Source: Glycomyces algeriensis
Lineage (GTDB): Bacteria; Actinomycetota; Actinomycetes; Mycobacteriales; Micromonosporaceae
Length of the DNA: 64,000 bases
NCBI RefSeq assembly: GCF_027622855.1
Contig: NZ_JAPZVR010000005.1
Location: 348,851-412,850 of the forward strand
Direction: 5' to 3'
Shown here: piece by piece, positions 52,301 through 63,581 of the stretch
How positions within the stretch are numbered: position 1 is the first letter of the stretch
How the letters are laid out: each line of letters opens with the position of its first letter
The notes under the pieces: model-generated
The model's input: only the letters and a program-made list of their open reading frames with translations
Told to the model about the DNA's origin: nothing
Databases searched by the model: none
Made by a program: the position numbers and the translations under genes

Positions 52301-52901
52301 GCAGCGGGTGCTGGGCGGTGGGCGGGAACACGTCGAGGATGCCGCCGCGCACGGCGAACTCGCCGCGCTTCTCCACGAGGTCGACCCGCTCGTAGGCGAG
52401 GTCCACGAGGTGGGCGGCGAGGTCGAGCAGGTCGGTCTCGTCACCGCGGCGCAGCTGCACGGGCTCGCGTTCGCCGAGGCCCTTGAGCTGGGGCTGGAGG
52501 GCGCCGCGCACGGGGGTGACGATGACGCGCGGGATGTCGCCGGCATGGATGCGGTGGAGGAGTTCGAGGCGGGCGCCGACGGTGTCGGAGCGGGGCGAGA
52601 GGCGCTCGTGCGGCAGCGTCTCCCACGCGGGGTAGAACGCGATGTCCTCCTCGTCGATGAAGGAGGCCAGGGACTCGGCCAGCTCCTCGGCTTCGCGGGA
52701 GGTCGCGGTGATCGCGAGCACGGGGCCTGGCGAGCTGGCGGCGGCCCGGGCGAGCGCGAGGGGGCGCGCGCCGGGCACGGCGACGACGTCGACCGGGCGG
52801 TCGGACGAGGCCGCGAGGTCGGCGATGCGGGCGAGCTTCGGGGCTTTCGCGGCCGCGTTGAGCAGGCTCGCGAGTTTCGGAACGGTTCGTTCTGCGGCCA
52901 T
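49305..52901 (-). CDS. mfd: Transcription-repair coupling factor
   Basis: Mfd removes RNA polymerase stalled at DNA lesions and recruits UvrA. The 1198-residue protein has an N-terminal UvrB-homology region (degenerate helicase), the CarD-like RNA-polymerase-interacting domain near LELSPGDFVVHDAHGVGKYVEM (split here as LSPGDFVVHDAHGVGKY), and a RecG-like motor: Walker A MGDVGYGKTEVA, DEEQRFG, SATPIPRTLEMA and QIRGRVGRS. The C-terminal UvrA-binding module is seen as PDAQTLFHLARFRLLA-type sequence. ATG with AGGAG upstream; length normal. Confidence 0.97.
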   Translation of the reverse strand: MAAERTVPKLASLLNAAAKAPKLARIADLAASSDRPVDVVAVPGARPLALARAAASSPGPVLAITATSREAEELAESLASFIDEEDIAFYPAWETLPHERLSPRSDTVGARLELLHRIHAGDIPRVIVTPVRGALQPQLKGLGEREPVQLRRGDETDLLDLAAHLVDLAYERVDLVEKRGEFAVRGGILDVFPPTAQHPLRLEFFGDEVDSIREFSVADQRSLDEAPELRAVACRELLLTDAVREKAAALGDAYPGIAEMCAKLAQGIPAEGMESLLPALAGPDELQLFQEVLPRNSLVVAIEPERIRSRAVDLVATSNEFLDASWAAAAAGAEAPVDLGAGTFHDLAEARTAALAKGQRWWTISPFAVAPEEDALADELATITGEPLHYGDVTADESITVDLGIAETPRYHGNTPQLVADMQAWTREGRAVAVVYPALGGAERAAEQLKAEGIGAHLEAAPQEFRAGEVVACTGTLTLGFVDAASGLVVVTAADIAGGKALAAQKPRKGKAAKRRGVVNPLELSPGDFVVHDAHGVGKYVEMVRRAIGGAEREYLVIEYAASKRGQPGDRLFVPTDSLDQLTRYVGGEQPTVHKLGGADWQKTKRRARKAVREIAAELIQLYAARQAAQGHAFSPDTPWQRELEDAFPYIETPDQMSAIMDTKADMEARVPMDRLVMGDVGYGKTEVAVRAAFKAVQDGKQVAVLVPTTLLASQHYGTFVERMGQFPVKIKQLSRFQSTREAGEIQKGIAAGEIDILVGTHRLLQAETRFKDLGLIIVDEEQRFGVEHKEKLKALRTAVDVLTMSATPIPRTLEMAVTGIREMSTIATPPEERHPVLTYVGAWEAKQVAAAIHRELLRDGQVFYLHNRVESIDRAATKLRELVPEARIAVAHGKMGEGQLEKIMQGFWESEYDVLVSTTIIESGIDIPNANTLIVERADLLGLSQLHQIRGRVGRSRDRAYAYFLYPPEQTLSETAHERLATIAQHSELGAGMYVAMKDLEIRGAGNLLGAEQSGHIADVGFDLYLRMVGEAVASFKGGAEEPPAPVKVELPLDANIPFDYVEVERLRLEMYRKISEVHSEAELDEVREEMEDRYGPAPDQAQTLFHLARFRLLARAHGLQDVALQGKNLRFSSIELPDSKQLRLGRHYPDAHYKPQAGLISVPRPTTSKIGGKPLEGLSLLQWCADLVNDIIPEAA

Positions 52902-53095
52902 GCGGACTCCTGCGAGGTTCCGGGTTTCACTGTGCTCGAGGCACGACGATTGGCCGGAATCCAGGCAGCCCTTGGCGCTGCTTGCGAGCCGCGAATCGGC
53001 CCGTCTGGTTCCGGCAACCGGTCGAGTCTACCTCGCGTGGACGGCGCCCATTTGCGGCTCGCAGGCTTCGCCGGGGGCCGCGCGCCGCGCCGCGC

Positions 53096-53926
53096 CTACT
53101 CGCTCGCGCCCTGGCCCGTGCCCTGGTCGAAGAGCAGCTGCTGCACTTCGGGCACGTTGTAGAGCATGCCGATCACGACGAGGACGGTGAGCACGGGCAG
53201 GAGGATGCGGTTCTCCTCCTTGCCGCCCGCGCGGAGCGCCACGGAGTTGGGCAGGCCGATGTCGCGCCAGCGGCGGCCCTGGATCGGAATCGGGAAGAAC
53301 AGGGGCGAGCCCATCTTCGTGATCATGTCCCCCAGGACGTGGATGAAGCAGCCGATGCCCATCGCGAGTCCGAGCACCCAGTAGTCGCGGCCCTCGGGCA
53401 GGAACCGGTACATGCCGTACGAGGCCACCAGCGCGACGCCGGTCGTGACGATCCAGCCCTTCTTCTCCACGGTCTCGGCGAGCAGGCCGCGCACCGCCAG
53501 TCCCGTGAGCACGAACAGGATCGCGATGACCGCCGGCTTCCCGAACTGGTAGGCGAGGAAGCCGGTGCCGGTGCCCACGATCGCGGCGTGGAGGGCGGTG
53601 TGGGTGAAGGTGCGGTGGCCGTTCTTCCGCTTCTTGTCCTTCTTCGACTTCGTGAGCAGGTAGAACCAGTAGCAGAGGCGTTCGACGACCTCGGCCACGA
53701 AGAGGGACGCGACGCCGAACGAACGGGCCACAGTGGAGCCGCCCTTGTTCTCGGTCACCTTGCCGGCGCAGTCGATGTCGGGGTAGAGAGCGGCGCCGGA
53801 GGCGACGATCGTGCCGACGACGAGCTCGGCGGAGGACTGGTCGATGCCGAACGCGAGGTCGGCGACCGCCGAGCCCGCGAGCCACAGGGCGGCACCGGAC
53901 ATGGCGTGGGTCGGGCCCATGACCAT
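53096..53926 (-). CDS. YdjM-like (DUF457) membrane-bound metal-dependent hydrolase
   Basis: A 276-residue membrane protein of the DUF457/YdjM superfamily. Entry motif GPTHAMSGAALW, then PDIDCAGKVTENKGGSTVARSFG and HRTFTHTALHAA, and HVLGDMITKMGSPLFFPIPIQ carry the conserved His/Asp pairs for a metal. It has about seven helices. It is annotated as a metal-dependent hydrolase by homology; the reaction is unknown. ATG 53926 has AAGGAG 8 nt upstream. In other bacteria family members regulate phospholipid or SOS-linked processes, which is not shown here. Confidence 0.85.
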   Translation of the reverse strand: MVMGPTHAMSGAALWLAGSAVADLAFGIDQSSAELVVGTIVASGAALYPDIDCAGKVTENKGGSTVARSFGVASLFVAEVVERLCYWFYLLTKSKKDKKRKNGHRTFTHTALHAAIVGTGTGFLAYQFGKPAVIAILFVLTGLAVRGLLAETVEKKGWIVTTGVALVASYGMYRFLPEGRDYWVLGLAMGIGCFIHVLGDMITKMGSPLFFPIPIQGRRWRDIGLPNSVALRAGGKEENRILLPVLTVLVVIGMLYNVPEVQQLLFDQGTGQGASE

Positions 53927-54103
53927 AGTGGGGACTCCTTCAAGGGCAGATTGGGAGCAGAGTCTGGAAGCTGTGGAGACTATCCCACACGCGCACGACA
54001 ACCGCGGTTCCAGGCGAGAGGTTCCTCCAGTCCCGCAACATCATTCCCGTATCAGTATCATCACGGCCCGTCCTGCGGCAGCGCCTCGCGCTATGGTCGA
54101 GGG

Positions 54104-54976
54104 GTGTTCGACTCCTCGCAGCTCACGGCCTATCTCAAGCGCGTCGGGATCAGGGCCCCGAGGCGCCCGACGCTGCACGCGCTGCGGCGGATCCACCGCG
54201 CCCACATCGACGCGATCCCGTACGAGAACCTCGACATCCAGCTCGGCAGGCCGATCCGGCTCGACACCGAGTCGCTGTTCGCGAAACTCGTCGAAGGCGG
54301 CCGCGGCGGCTACTGCTACGAGCACAACGGCACCCTCGCGCACGCCTTGGAGGCCATGGGCTTCGACGTGCGCCGCGTCCTCGGCGGCGTCGCCCGCGAG
54401 ACCGAAGGCGACGGCAACTGGTGGAACCACATGCCGCTGGTGGTGCGGTTCCCCGGCGGCGACGAGTACCTGGCCGACGCCGGCATCGGCACCGGTTTCC
54501 GCGACCCCCTGCCGATCCGCAACGGCAGCTACCGGGTGGGGCCCTTCAACTTCGGGATCTGGAGCCTCGGCGACGGCGAATGGCGCTGCTCGATCGACCC
54601 GCGCGTCACCAACCTGACGTTCGACTTCACCCTGGACCCGCGCAACGTGCCCGAGTTCGCGGCAAAGTGCACGGAGCTCTCGACCTCTCCGGAGTCGCCG
54701 TTCGTGAAGACCCTGACCGTGCAGAGCCCCGCCGAGACCGACATCTGGGTCCTGCGGGCGCGGACCCTCACCATCTACGACCCCCAAGCGCCGGAAGGGA
54801 AGACGGTCCGCATCATCGCCGAGGAGGCCGACTTCGCCGGACTCCTGCAGGGCCGCTTCAATCTCTCCCTCGACGAGACCGAAATCAGTGCACTGTGGAG
54901 CAAGGCCGCAGAGCAGCACGAACGCAGACTCGCCGAAGACGCGGTGGCGGACCAGGCCAGCAAGACCTCGGCCTGA
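54104..54976 (+). CDS. nat: Arylamine N-acetyltransferase
   Basis: Transfers acetyl from acetyl-CoA to arylamines, hydrazines or hydroxylamines via a cysteine protease-like triad. 290 residues; C71 in RGGRGGYCYEHNG, H109 in WNHMPLVV and D125 in LADAGIG form the triad in the expected order. N-terminal helical bundle and beta-barrel with FDFTLDPRNVPEF follow. The GTG has no ribosome site but is preceded by -10-like TATGGT ending 6 nt before it; leaderless start likely. An ATG further upstream is out of frame. Confidence 0.92.
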   Translation: MFDSSQLTAYLKRVGIRAPRRPTLHALRRIHRAHIDAIPYENLDIQLGRPIRLDTESLFAKLVEGGRGGYCYEHNGTLAHALEAMGFDVRRVLGGVARETEGDGNWWNHMPLVVRFPGGDEYLADAGIGTGFRDPLPIRNGSYRVGPFNFGIWSLGDGEWRCSIDPRVTNLTFDFTLDPRNVPEFAAKCTELSTSPESPFVKTLTVQSPAETDIWVLRARTLTIYDPQAPEGKTVRIIAEEADFAGLLQGRFNLSLDETEISALWSKAAEQHERRLAEDAVADQASKTSA

Positions 54977-55013
54977 CCGTCATGCCGCCCCCAGTCGGGC
55001 GCCCGAATGCGGC

Positions 55014-55622
55014 TCAGTACTCCCGTCGGCACAGGAGGGCGCCGATGAGCGCCCAGGCCAGTCCGGCCTGGCCCTCCGTCGCGGCCCAGGTGATCAGGTC
55101 TGCGGCGGATCCGCCGACCGCCAGCCCCAAAGAGACGCCGGCGATCAGCAGCGGGAAGCTCGCGACGAGCAGGAGCGCGGTCGAGCGGGGCACGATGCGC
55201 GCCCGCAGGCAGGCGATCCCGACGACTGTCGCGCCCGCATAGATCAGGTGCGACAGCGTCCACGCCGGTACGGCCGCGAGCGCCACCGCCCCTTCGAAAG
55301 CCTTCGGCACGAGCGGACCGGCCGCGTTGGCGATGAAGCCGACCGCCGTCGCCGCGAGCCCGGCGAGCACGAGGCCGCATCCCCAGGCTCCGAGTCGGCC
55401 GAGGAAAGGCCGATGCCCGCCCGCGAACACCCTGAACCCGCCGAACACCAGCAGCACCGCGGCAAGGCCCGCCCAGTTCACGAACGCCGCCGCACCCTCG
55501 GTGACCGGGAAACCCGTGGCGGCGAACATGATCGCGCCGAAGATCAACACCGATCCCGCGGCGGTTCGGCGCCCCCGCCCCGTCGGCTCTATACGGACGT
55601 GGGCATCGGATCGCGAAGTCAT
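55014..55622 (-). CDS. Predicted membrane protein
   Basis: A 202-residue protein with a basic N-terminus and about six hydrophobic helices, no charged pocket or known motif. Unknown family. Convergent with nat (37-bp gap). No ribosome site is strong; the first ATG is used. Confidence 0.78.
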   Translation of the reverse strand: MTSRSDAHVRIEPTGRGRRTAAGSVLIFGAIMFAATGFPVTEGAAAFVNWAGLAAVLLVFGGFRVFAGGHRPFLGRLGAWGCGLVLAGLAATAVGFIANAAGPLVPKAFEGAVALAAVPAWTLSHLIYAGATVVGIACLRARIVPRSTALLLVASFPLLIAGVSLGLAVGGSAADLITWAATEGQAGLAWALIGALLCRREY

Positions 55623-55741
55623 CGGGGCTCCCGCACTGAGGATCGAGTCCGCCGTTCAGCGGGTCGACTCCATGCTCCCGGCCGCGGGGCCGGTCGGATT
55701 CCCCCCGCGAGGTGAGCGCGGTCCCCCGTCCGGGGGAGTGC

Positions 55742-56563
55742 TCAGGCGGTGCGCTGGCGGGCGGCTTCGTAGAGCGCCACTGAACCGGCGTTGGCCGCGT
55801 TCAGTGAGGAGGCGGCCTTGGGGGACATGGGGATGCGGGCCGTGGCGTCGGCGAGTTCGAACCAGGACTTCGACATGCCGGCGGTCTCGTTGCCGACCAC
55901 GAGGAGCGTGGGGCCGCGCAGGTCGTGTTCGGACAGTGCCTGCTCCCCGCGCTCGTCGGTGCCGATGATCGCGGGCGCGTGCGGCTGCTTGCGGGCCCAT
56001 TCGGCGACCTCGTGGGCCGAGGCGGCACTGACGACGGGCATCGCGAACAGGCTCCCGGTCGAGGCGCGGACCGCCTTGGGGTCGTAGGGGTCTGCGGCGT
56101 TGCGGCCGGTGATGACCACGGCGTCGGCACCGAAGGCGTCGGCCGAGCGAATGAGCGAGCCGACGTTCCCGGGGCTGGTCGGCCGGTCGATGACGATGCC
56201 GAGCCAGTCGGGGCGGGTGGCGAGGTCGGCGAGCCGGCGCTGCGGGATCTTGACCTGCGCGAGGAGCTCGGGCGGGTTGTCCTCGTCCTTCTCCCCCAGT
56301 TCGGCGATGAGCTCGCCGGAGACGGCCGCCTGCTCGATGTGGGGCCGTTCGAGCAGGCCGCGGGCCCAGTCGGAGAGGCGCGGGCGGTCGGCGTCATAGA
56401 GCAGGGCCTCGACGGTCCAGCCGTGCTCGACCGCGAGGGAGATCGGCCGGACGCCCTGCACGAGGAACGAGCCGGCGCGGTGGCGCTTGTTGCGGTTGCG
56501 CAGCAAGGTCTCCCACTGCTGGTACTTGGCGTTCCGGACGCTGACCTGCAGGACTCTCGCCAT
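55742..56563 (-). CDS. SpoU/TrmH-family RNA 2'-O-methyltransferase
   Basis: A 273-residue rRNA or tRNA ribose methyltransferase. N-terminal substrate-binding domain (QQWETLLRNRNKRHRAGSFLVQGVRPI) and C-terminal SPOUT knot with motif 1 IVIDRPTSPGNVGSLIRSADAFGAD, motif 2 LLVVGNETAGMS and motif 3 IPMSPKAASSLNAANAGSVALYE that binds S-adenosylmethionine. Target nucleotide unknown. The ATG is 48 bp inside the longer frame and directly follows CGGAGG; the longer frame is unlikely. Confidence 0.92.
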   Translation of the reverse strand: MARVLQVSVRNAKYQQWETLLRNRNKRHRAGSFLVQGVRPISLAVEHGWTVEALLYDADRPRLSDWARGLLERPHIEQAAVSGELIAELGEKDEDNPPELLAQVKIPQRRLADLATRPDWLGIVIDRPTSPGNVGSLIRSADAFGADAVVITGRNAADPYDPKAVRASTGSLFAMPVVSAASAHEVAEWARKQPHAPAIIGTDERGEQALSEHDLRGPTLLVVGNETAGMSKSWFELADATARIPMSPKAASSLNAANAGSVALYEAARQRTA

Positions 56564-56761
56564 GGCCTCCGCGCTTCTCGGTAGTGGGGACAAGTGCGCA
56601 GAACCTACCACGGGCGGCGCGGGCGCCGCCGCGGAGAAATCCGGGCTGTGCCCCGGCCCGCGCGGCCGTTCCCGGCCCGTACGGGCGGTCCCGGGTACCC
56701 TCCCGATCCCACCTTCACCACTACCAATGAAAAGGACACCCTCTCACACGGGTACGACAAA

Positions 56762-56792
56762 GGCCCGCTACCTGCGGAAACAGGCGCGGGCC
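56762..56792. terminator. Bulged hairpin between ppc and the methyltransferase
   Basis: GGCCCGC and GCGGGCC (7 bp) with an inner CCTG/CAGG stem around a CGGAAA loop. Lies in the 358-bp gap downstream of ppc; possibly its terminator. Confidence 0.5.
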
Positions 56793-56830
56793 CGTGGTGC
56801 CGTCGCGGATCGGGCGTGACGAATCCGTCA

Positions 56831-56914
56831 TGACGGATCGAGCGCGGCGGCTCAACCGTGACAGATCGAGTCCGAAGGCTCGACCTTGACGGACCGGGCT
56901 CGAAGGCTCGACCG
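56831..56914. repeat. 28-bp tandem repeat, three units after ppc
   Basis: Units 56831-56858, 56859-56886 and 56887-56914 are similar (core TGACGGATCGAG and GGCTCGACC), with partial copies on either side. They end 8 bp before the ppc stop codon on the left strand. No stable hairpin is formed by one unit alone. Confidence 0.85.
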
Positions 56915-56921
56915 CGACCGA

Positions 56922-59678
<2,757 letters not shown>

Positions 59679-60050
59679 GGAGGTCTCCACTGGTGGTCTG
59701 GGCGGCACGAACTTACGGCTCCGCAAGCTTCGCCATGTAGCCCTAGGGGCTGGCCGCGCCGACGTCCTTGTCCGCGGTCACTGCTGCACTCGTGCTCTCG
59801 GGCCTGCTCGGCGACCGCTTGCGGAGCCGTGGATCGGCTCCTGGGCGCCCGCTCGCGGACCCGTAAATTGGCTCCGTCAGCGTAACTTACCGGTAATGGG
59901 TGCGCCACTTTCTCAGTCCGCCATGCGGGACGATCCCGCGCATAAGCGCCCGGCGCGGGTGAGGCGAGTGACGGTCCCGTGGCATACGCTGGTGCGACCG
60001 AATCCGATGCCGCCCCTGCCCGAAGCACTGCGAAGGGATCCCGACCGCCG
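59679..60050. other. Divergent intergenic region between ppc and the APS kinase fusion
   Basis: No gene. It holds TTACCGGTAA (59887-59896), a perfect 10-bp palindrome in an AT-richer island next to GTAACT, and a GGAGCCG/CGGCTCC 7-bp hairpin (59823-59841). The palindrome may be an operator for one or both genes. Confidence 0.45.
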
Positions 60051-61595
60051 ATGTCTGACTGGGTACTGCCCGATGAGATCCTCGCCGAGGCGCCGAGCCA
60101 CACCCCCCTCCCGCATGAACTCGCCGACCTGGAGCTGCTGCTGTACGGCGCGTACGCGCCGCTGCGCGGGTTCATGGGCGAGGCGGAGGCCCGGTCGGTG
60201 ACGCGGACCGGGACGCTCCCGGACGGGACGGCGTGGCCGGTCCCGGTGACGCTGGACGTGCCGATCGCGACCGCGCGGCTGCTCGACAACCCCGACCCGA
60301 AGCGGCGTGTGCTTCGCATCACCGACCCTGAGGGGGCGCCGGTCGCGGCGGTCGAGTGCCACAGCCTCGACGCGCTCGGGCCGGACATGGTCCGCGTCGG
60401 CGGCCCGGTGCGGCGCATCGCCGACGCCGCGCACGGCGTGTTCACGGGCTTGCGCGCCACCCCGGAGCAGGCGCGCACGACCTACACGAAGCCGCGGGTG
60501 CTGGCGCTCGTCGCGGACCGGCCGCTGCACCGTCCGCAGCTGGCGCAGCTGGCGCGGGCCGCGCACAACCTGGCCGCGCACGTGCTCGTCATGATCCCCA
60601 CCGGCGATGAGACGAACGGCGACCGGGACCTGCGGCTGCCGACGGCGGCGCTGGTGCGATCAGTGCTCGCGGCGAAGGACCGGCTGCCGACGGCCACGGT
60701 GCTGACGGTGCCGCTGTCCAAGCGCGGCGACAAGCTCCGCGACGGGCTCCTCACCGCGAAGGTGGCGGCGGCGTACGGCGCGACCCACATCATGACCGGC
60801 CGCGACGGCCTCGGCGGCGGCGACGGCGTCCGCTCGATGGTGCCGCGCGAGCTGGCGTACGACACGCGCGACGGGCAGTGGCGTCCGGTCGAGGACATCG
60901 AGCCGCCGTTCCGGCGGGTCGCTCTGAGCGACGCCGAGGTCGCCGACATGCTCGACCGCGGCTTCGGGCTCCCCGAGTGGCACACGCCGCCGAGCGTGGC
61001 CTCCGAGCTGCGCAAGGCGCGGCCGCCGCGCCGCCAGCGGGGCCTGGTGCTGTTCTTCACGGGCCTCTCGGGTTCGGGCAAGTCCACGATCTCGCGCGGC
61101 GTCTATGAGGCGCTGCTGGAGGACGGCACCCGCACGGTGTCGCTGTTCGACGGCGACGTGGTGCGCCGGCTCCTCTCGAGCGGGCTCGGGTTCTCGCGCG
61201 CGGACCGGTCGGTGAACATCCGCCGGATCGGGTTCGTGGCGGCCGAGGTCGCCCGGCACGGGGGCATCGGCATGGCCGCCCCGATCGCGCCGTACGAGGC
61301 AGACCGGGCCGAGGCGCGGCGCATGGCCGAGGCGGCGGGAGCGGACTTCGTGCTCGTGCACGTGGCCACCCCGCTCGAGGTGTGCGAGGCGCGGGACCGC
61401 AAGGGGCTGTATGCGAAGGCCCGTTCGGGCCAGATTCCGGAGTTCACCGGGATCTCGGACCCGTACGAGGAGCCGCCGGCCGCGGAGCTGACCATCGACA
61501 CGACCGAGATCACCGTCGGGGAAGGGGTCGAGCAGGTGCTCGAGTACCTCTCCGAGGGCGGCTGGCTGGAGCCCACCGGGCTGCGGCTGGGTTGA
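60051..61595 (+). CDS. APS kinase fused to a degenerate ATP-sulfurylase domain
   Basis: A 514-residue fusion annotated by length as bifunctional sulfate adenylyltransferase/adenylylsulfate kinase. The C-terminal APS kinase is intact: GLSGSGKST (residues 338-346), FDGDVVRRLLSSGLGFSRADR, ENIRR-like NIRRIGFVA, APIAPYEADR and CEARDRKGLYAKARSGQIPEFTGISDPYE, so it should make PAPS from APS. The N-terminal sulfurylase lacks the catalytic QxRNPxHxxH: the aligned segment reads ADRPLHRPQ (155-163), and the GRDHAG loop reads GRDGLG (250-255). It is probably inactive as a sulfurylase. Start chosen at MSDWVLPDE; upstream codons look non-native. Confidence 0.9.
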   Translation: MSDWVLPDEILAEAPSHTPLPHELADLELLLYGAYAPLRGFMGEAEARSVTRTGTLPDGTAWPVPVTLDVPIATARLLDNPDPKRRVLRITDPEGAPVAAVECHSLDALGPDMVRVGGPVRRIADAAHGVFTGLRATPEQARTTYTKPRVLALVADRPLHRPQLAQLARAAHNLAAHVLVMIPTGDETNGDRDLRLPTAALVRSVLAAKDRLPTATVLTVPLSKRGDKLRDGLLTAKVAAAYGATHIMTGRDGLGGGDGVRSMVPRELAYDTRDGQWRPVEDIEPPFRRVALSDAEVADMLDRGFGLPEWHTPPSVASELRKARPPRRQRGLVLFFTGLSGSGKSTISRGVYEALLEDGTRTVSLFDGDVVRRLLSSGLGFSRADRSVNIRRIGFVAAEVARHGGIGMAAPIAPYEADRAEARRMAEAAGADFVLVHVATPLEVCEARDRKGLYAKARSGQIPEFTGISDPYEEPPAAELTIDTTEITVGEGVEQVLEYLSEGGWLEPTGLRLG

Positions 61596-61641
61596 GGCAT
61601 CTCGGATCGAGGCCCCTGGTGAGGCCGCTCGGCTGAGACAT

Positions 61642-61679
61642 GAGGAAAGGCCCCGGGCATCCACCCGGGGCCTTTCCTC
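61642..61679. terminator. Strong bidirectional terminator
   Basis: GAGGAAAGGCCCCGGG and CCCGGGGCCTTTCCTC form a perfect 16-bp stem with a 6-nt loop, followed rightward by TTTG. Located between the convergent APS kinase fusion and VKOR genes. Confidence 0.88.
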
Positions 61680-61697
61680 TTTGCGTCTCTGAACGAC

Positions 61698-62378
61698 TTA
61701 GAAGAGCGTGGACCAGTAGTCCCAGAAGCCGGTGCCCACGAGCACGACGACCAGCGCGTACAGCAGGGCCAGGCCGATCCAGTGGTAGCGGAGCAGGTCG
61801 TCGACGGCGTCGCGCCAGTCCTGTCCCACGGGGATCGCGCCCGTGCGCAGGTTGCGCACTGTGGAGAACCAGAAGATCGGCAGGACGACGGTCCACACCG
61901 CCATGCACCAGGGGCAGAGCACGCCGATCTGGTACACGGACTGGTAGATCAGCCACGACACGAAGACGAGCCCGGCGAGCGTCCCGAGGTTGAAGGCCAG
62001 CGCGATCCAGCGCGGCAGGGACACCTTCGACAGGAGCAGTGCGCCCATGAAGACGACGAACGGGAACGCGACGAGGCCGATCATCGGGTTCGGGAAGCCG
62101 AACACGGACGCCTGCCAGGTGTTCATCACGGTGCCGCAGGACAGCACCGGGTTGAAGTCGCAGGAGATCGCGTGGCTCGGGTCGATGAGGGTGGCGATGC
62201 GCTCGTAGGTGAGGTCGAACGCGGCGGCGAGGCCGACCAGTCCGCCCAGGAGCAGCACGAGGCCGGTGACGGTGCGTCCCCGGGCCTCGCGCGAGCCCTC
62301 GCCGAAAGCCTCGTCCATCCGCGCTTCCCCCGTCTCGGTCGGCTCAGCCGCTACTGTCGTCGCCGCAATCGTGTTCAC
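61698..62378 (-). CDS. Vitamin K epoxide reductase (VKOR) family protein
   Basis: A membrane thiol oxidoreductase that reoxidises periplasmic disulfide-forming proteins (DsbA partner) using quinones, common in actinobacteria without DsbB. Five helices; the loop SCDFNPVLSCGTVM and the C-terminal VLCPWCMAVW redox CxxC are present. 226 residues from a GTG start; an ATG at 62318 (MDEAFGEG) with GGGGAAG upstream would trim 20 residues. No neighbour DsbA seen. Confidence 0.9.
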   Translation of the reverse strand: MNTIAATTVAAEPTETGEARMDEAFGEGSREARGRTVTGLVLLLGGLVGLAAAFDLTYERIATLIDPSHAISCDFNPVLSCGTVMNTWQASVFGFPNPMIGLVAFPFVVFMGALLLSKVSLPRWIALAFNLGTLAGLVFVSWLIYQSVYQIGVLCPWCMAVWTVVLPIFWFSTVRNLRTGAIPVGQDWRDAVDDLLRYHWIGLALLYALVVVLVGTGFWDYWSTLF

Positions 62379-62437
62379 GCAAGGGTAACGACTGCGGCCC
62401 GTGCGAAGTTGCGGACGACTGGTCGTTATGTGACGGT

Positions 62438-63352
62438 TCAGGCCCGCAGGGACTTGCCGCCGTCGACGACGAGCGTCTGCCCGGTGATGTAGGAGGCCGA
62501 AGGGGCGCAGAAGAACACGGCCGCGGCGGCCACTTCTTCGGGGCTGCCGGGGCGGCCCATCGGGCCGTCGAGGCCCTTCTGCAGTTCGGGCACGGTGGAG
62601 GAGCCGGTGCGGATGAGGCCCGGCGCGATCGCGTTCACGGTGACGCCGTCGGCGACGACCTCGGTGGCGAGGGCCTTGGTGAGGCCGGTGACGCCGGCTT
62701 TGGCTGCGGCGTAGGCGGCCTCGGCGGGGACGGCGGTGACAACGCCGGTGGTGGCCGCGACGTTCACGATGCGGCCCCAGCCGCGCTCGGCCATCGACTG
62801 CACGAACGCGCGCGAGACGAGGAACGCGGTGTCGAGGTTGCGGGTCACCTCGGTCTGCCAGTCCGCATAGGACAGCTGCGCGACCGGTTTCACCACGGCC
62901 GGATCGGACTTGGAGGTGAGGCCGGCGTTGTTGATGAGGATGTCGACCTCGCCGAGCGCTTCGGCGACGGCGTCCGCGAGGCCGCCGACTTCGGCCTCGT
63001 CGGCGAGGTCGGCGACGAAGCCGATCGCGCCGATCTCTTCGGCGCGTTCGTGAATCCGCTTGGTGGTGGAGACGATCGCGACCGCTGCACCGGCGAGGCG
63101 CAGCCGGGTCGCGATGGCGAACCCGATGCCGTCAGGGGCGCCCGCACCGGTGACCAGCGCGATCTTTCCGGCGAGCGAGTCGAGTTCCTGCAGCCGGCCG
63201 CGGGAGGACTCGGTGCCCTGCGCGCCGCCGTTCGACGGGAGGTCGATCACCTCGGCGAGGCCCTGGTCGACGGTGGCGTAGCCGTCGGCACTGTAGTCGG
63301 CGGGGTCGAAGGACGAGTCGAATGCGTCGGCGCTCGTGCGCGGTTCACTCAT
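62438..63352 (-). CDS. SDR-family oxidoreductase with N-terminal extension
   Basis: A 304-residue short-chain dehydrogenase. Core begins near residue 60: IALVTGAGAPDGIGFAIA (cofactor motif), NNAGLTSKSD, catalytic YAAAKAGVTGLTKALA, and a 3-oxoacyl-ACP-reductase-like end (VFFCAPSASYITGQTLVVDGG). The first 60 residues are a disordered Asp/Ser-rich extension with no recognised domain. The longest frame start is used; a start at GTG near residue 60 is a possible alternative. Substrate unknown. Confidence 0.87.
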   Translation of the reverse strand: MSEPRTSADAFDSSFDPADYSADGYATVDQGLAEVIDLPSNGGAQGTESSRGRLQELDSLAGKIALVTGAGAPDGIGFAIATRLRLAGAAVAIVSTTKRIHERAEEIGAIGFVADLADEAEVGGLADAVAEALGEVDILINNAGLTSKSDPAVVKPVAQLSYADWQTEVTRNLDTAFLVSRAFVQSMAERGWGRIVNVAATTGVVTAVPAEAAYAAAKAGVTGLTKALATEVVADGVTVNAIAPGLIRTGSSTVPELQKGLDGPMGRPGSPEEVAAAAVFFCAPSASYITGQTLVVDGGKSLRA

Positions 63353-63581
63353 TACCGCAGTCTCTCACGTGACTGTTATCAAACAGATCACCGGCAGGCC
63401 GAACTGCGCCAAACCGCCACCATCAGGGCACGTGAGGCGTGAGGTCCGGGAACATGCGAAGGCGAAGCGGCGCAGGGGATCGGCGCGTTCGCCAGGTCCC
63501 GGCGATGCCGGTCGGCGGGTTCGCGGACGGGACGGCCTGAACCCGGTGCAGGCGGAAGCCCGCTGAATCGCAGCGCGGGCG

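Noticed and set aside
49266..53162. 1298-residue plus-strand frame opposite mfd
   Set aside because: Antisense shadow caused by codon bias; the minus-strand frame carries all Mfd motifs.
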